DNA of 23,495 bases from positions 1-23,495 of the forward strand of contig CAMLOB010000006.1 of NCBI GenBank assembly GCA_946481475.1, read 5' to 3'. The stretch comes from an uncultured Chlorobiota bacterium. Lineage in GTDB: Bacteria > Bacteroidota > Kapaibacteriia > OLB7. Position numbers and translations under genes: made by a program. The stretch's first letter is position 1, and each line of letters starts with the position of its first letter. The notes beneath the pieces are model-generated. The model made no database searches. It saw only the letters and a list, made by a program, of their open reading frames with translations, and was not told where the DNA came from. Below, in pieces: positions 23,019 to 23,495 of this stretch.

Positions 23019-23495
23019 TCAATTTCCTTTCTTCCCGAGTGCCTCCACCATCTCCCGATGAATCCGTCCGTTGGTTGCCAGGAGCCGGTCCACCACAACC
23101 TGACGTGTCGGTTCAAGGTCTTGTCCGGGGTCTTCTGAACCATAGGTTGAAACCATTCCCCCCGCCTCGTTGACCAGGAGCAGACCTGCGGCGACATCCC
23201 AGGAGTGAAGGCTGATCTCCCAGAAGGCCTCAAAACGGCCGGCGGCGACATAGGCCAGATCGAGCGCGGCCGAGCCGAGTCGTCTGACGGCATTCCCGTT
23301 CCTGAGAATGTCACCGAAGACATCGATGGTTCCGTGCGGGTTTTCGTTGACGTTGTAGGGGAAACCGGTTACCAGAAAGGCGCGACGGAAATCGGTCTCG
23401 TCGCTGACGCTGAGTTGCTTTCCGTTCAGAAATGCTCCTCCATCTTTTACGGCGGTGAAGGTCTCGTCCAGATTCGGATTGCGGATCACGCCGAC
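23019..23495 (-). CDS. Inositol monophosphatase family protein, C-terminal part (cut by window edge)
   Basis: The visible 158 codons cover the C-terminal part of an IMPase-family Mg-dependent phosphatase. Reading in from the edge gives VGVIRNPNLDETFTAVKDG, then GAFLNGKQLSVS, RRLGSAALDLAYVAAGRFE and the metal/substrate motif HSWDVAAGLLLVNEAGG. The W-D-x-A-A/G motif near the end of the protein is diagnostic of the family, which includes SuhB-type inositol-1-phosphatases and related sugar phosphatases. The N-terminal DP.DGT metal site lies outside the window, so the substrate class cannot be settled. The gene ends in TGA at 23019 with GKKGN. The real start is beyond the right edge; a GTG at 23489 is internal. 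Confidence 0.92.
   Translation of the reverse strand, partial: VGVIRNPNLDETFTAVKDGGAFLNGKQLSVSDETDFRRAFLVTGFPYNVNENPHGTIDVFGDILRNGNAVRRLGSAALDLAYVAAGRFEAFWEISLHSWDVAAGLLLVNEAGGMVSTYGSEDPGQDLEPTRQVVVDRLLATNGRIHREMVEALGKKGN

Overview
The window is about 23.5 kb of dense bacterial chromosome with housekeeping genes on both strands and no recognisable phage, transposase, CRISPR or RNA gene. The base composition is moderately GC-rich. It carries an Mla-type lipid ABC transporter, an exported hydrolase and a cobalamin-binding-protein homologue, so the cell is most likely a Gram-negative (diderm) bacterium. The many short dispersed intergenic repeats remind me of FCB-superphylum or environmental MAG genomes, but the phylum cannot be fixed by eye. 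TAA, TAG and TGA all end genes here, so the standard bacterial code applies.

Layout. (1) 1-121, minus: 5' end of a BtuF-like cobalamin-binding protein, divergent from (2) 279-9316, plus: yqeY and mutS2 (GTGA overlap), accC, purL, a GmhA-like SIS isomerase, a DUF2071 protein and an FCP1/NIF-type HAD phosphatase. (3) 9436-17165, minus, read right to left: mlaE-mlaF-mlaD; a gene-free stretch of tandem repeats; a possible leader-control hairpin; thrS with a clean intrinsic terminator; then an exported alpha/beta hydrolase interrupted by an in-frame TGA. (4) 17353-22861, plus: a SufS-like PLP enzyme, 5-formyl-THF cyclo-ligase, a double-PspC membrane protein, then overlapping pabB-pabA-pabC. (5) 23019-end, minus: an inositol-monophosphatase family gene cut by the window edge.

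How the genes work together. The clearest modules are mlaE-F-D (retrograde or anterograde phospholipid transport across the envelope) and a folate cluster. In the latter pabBAC would make p-aminobenzoate and the cyclo-ligase recycles 5-formyl-THF, with a SufS-like gene and a PspC gene between or beside them. The other genes are single housekeeping functions: purine synthesis, acyl-CoA carboxylation, threonyl-tRNA charging and DNA maintenance.

Most unusual observations: the single TGA that separates the catalytic Ser from the Asp and His of the exported hydrolase; a terminator-shaped hairpin with a U-tract 13 nt upstream of the thrS start and an upstream segment complementary to its loop; and a dispersed intergenic repeat family built on a perfect 14-bp palindrome. 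I found no convincing wholly new multi-gene system.
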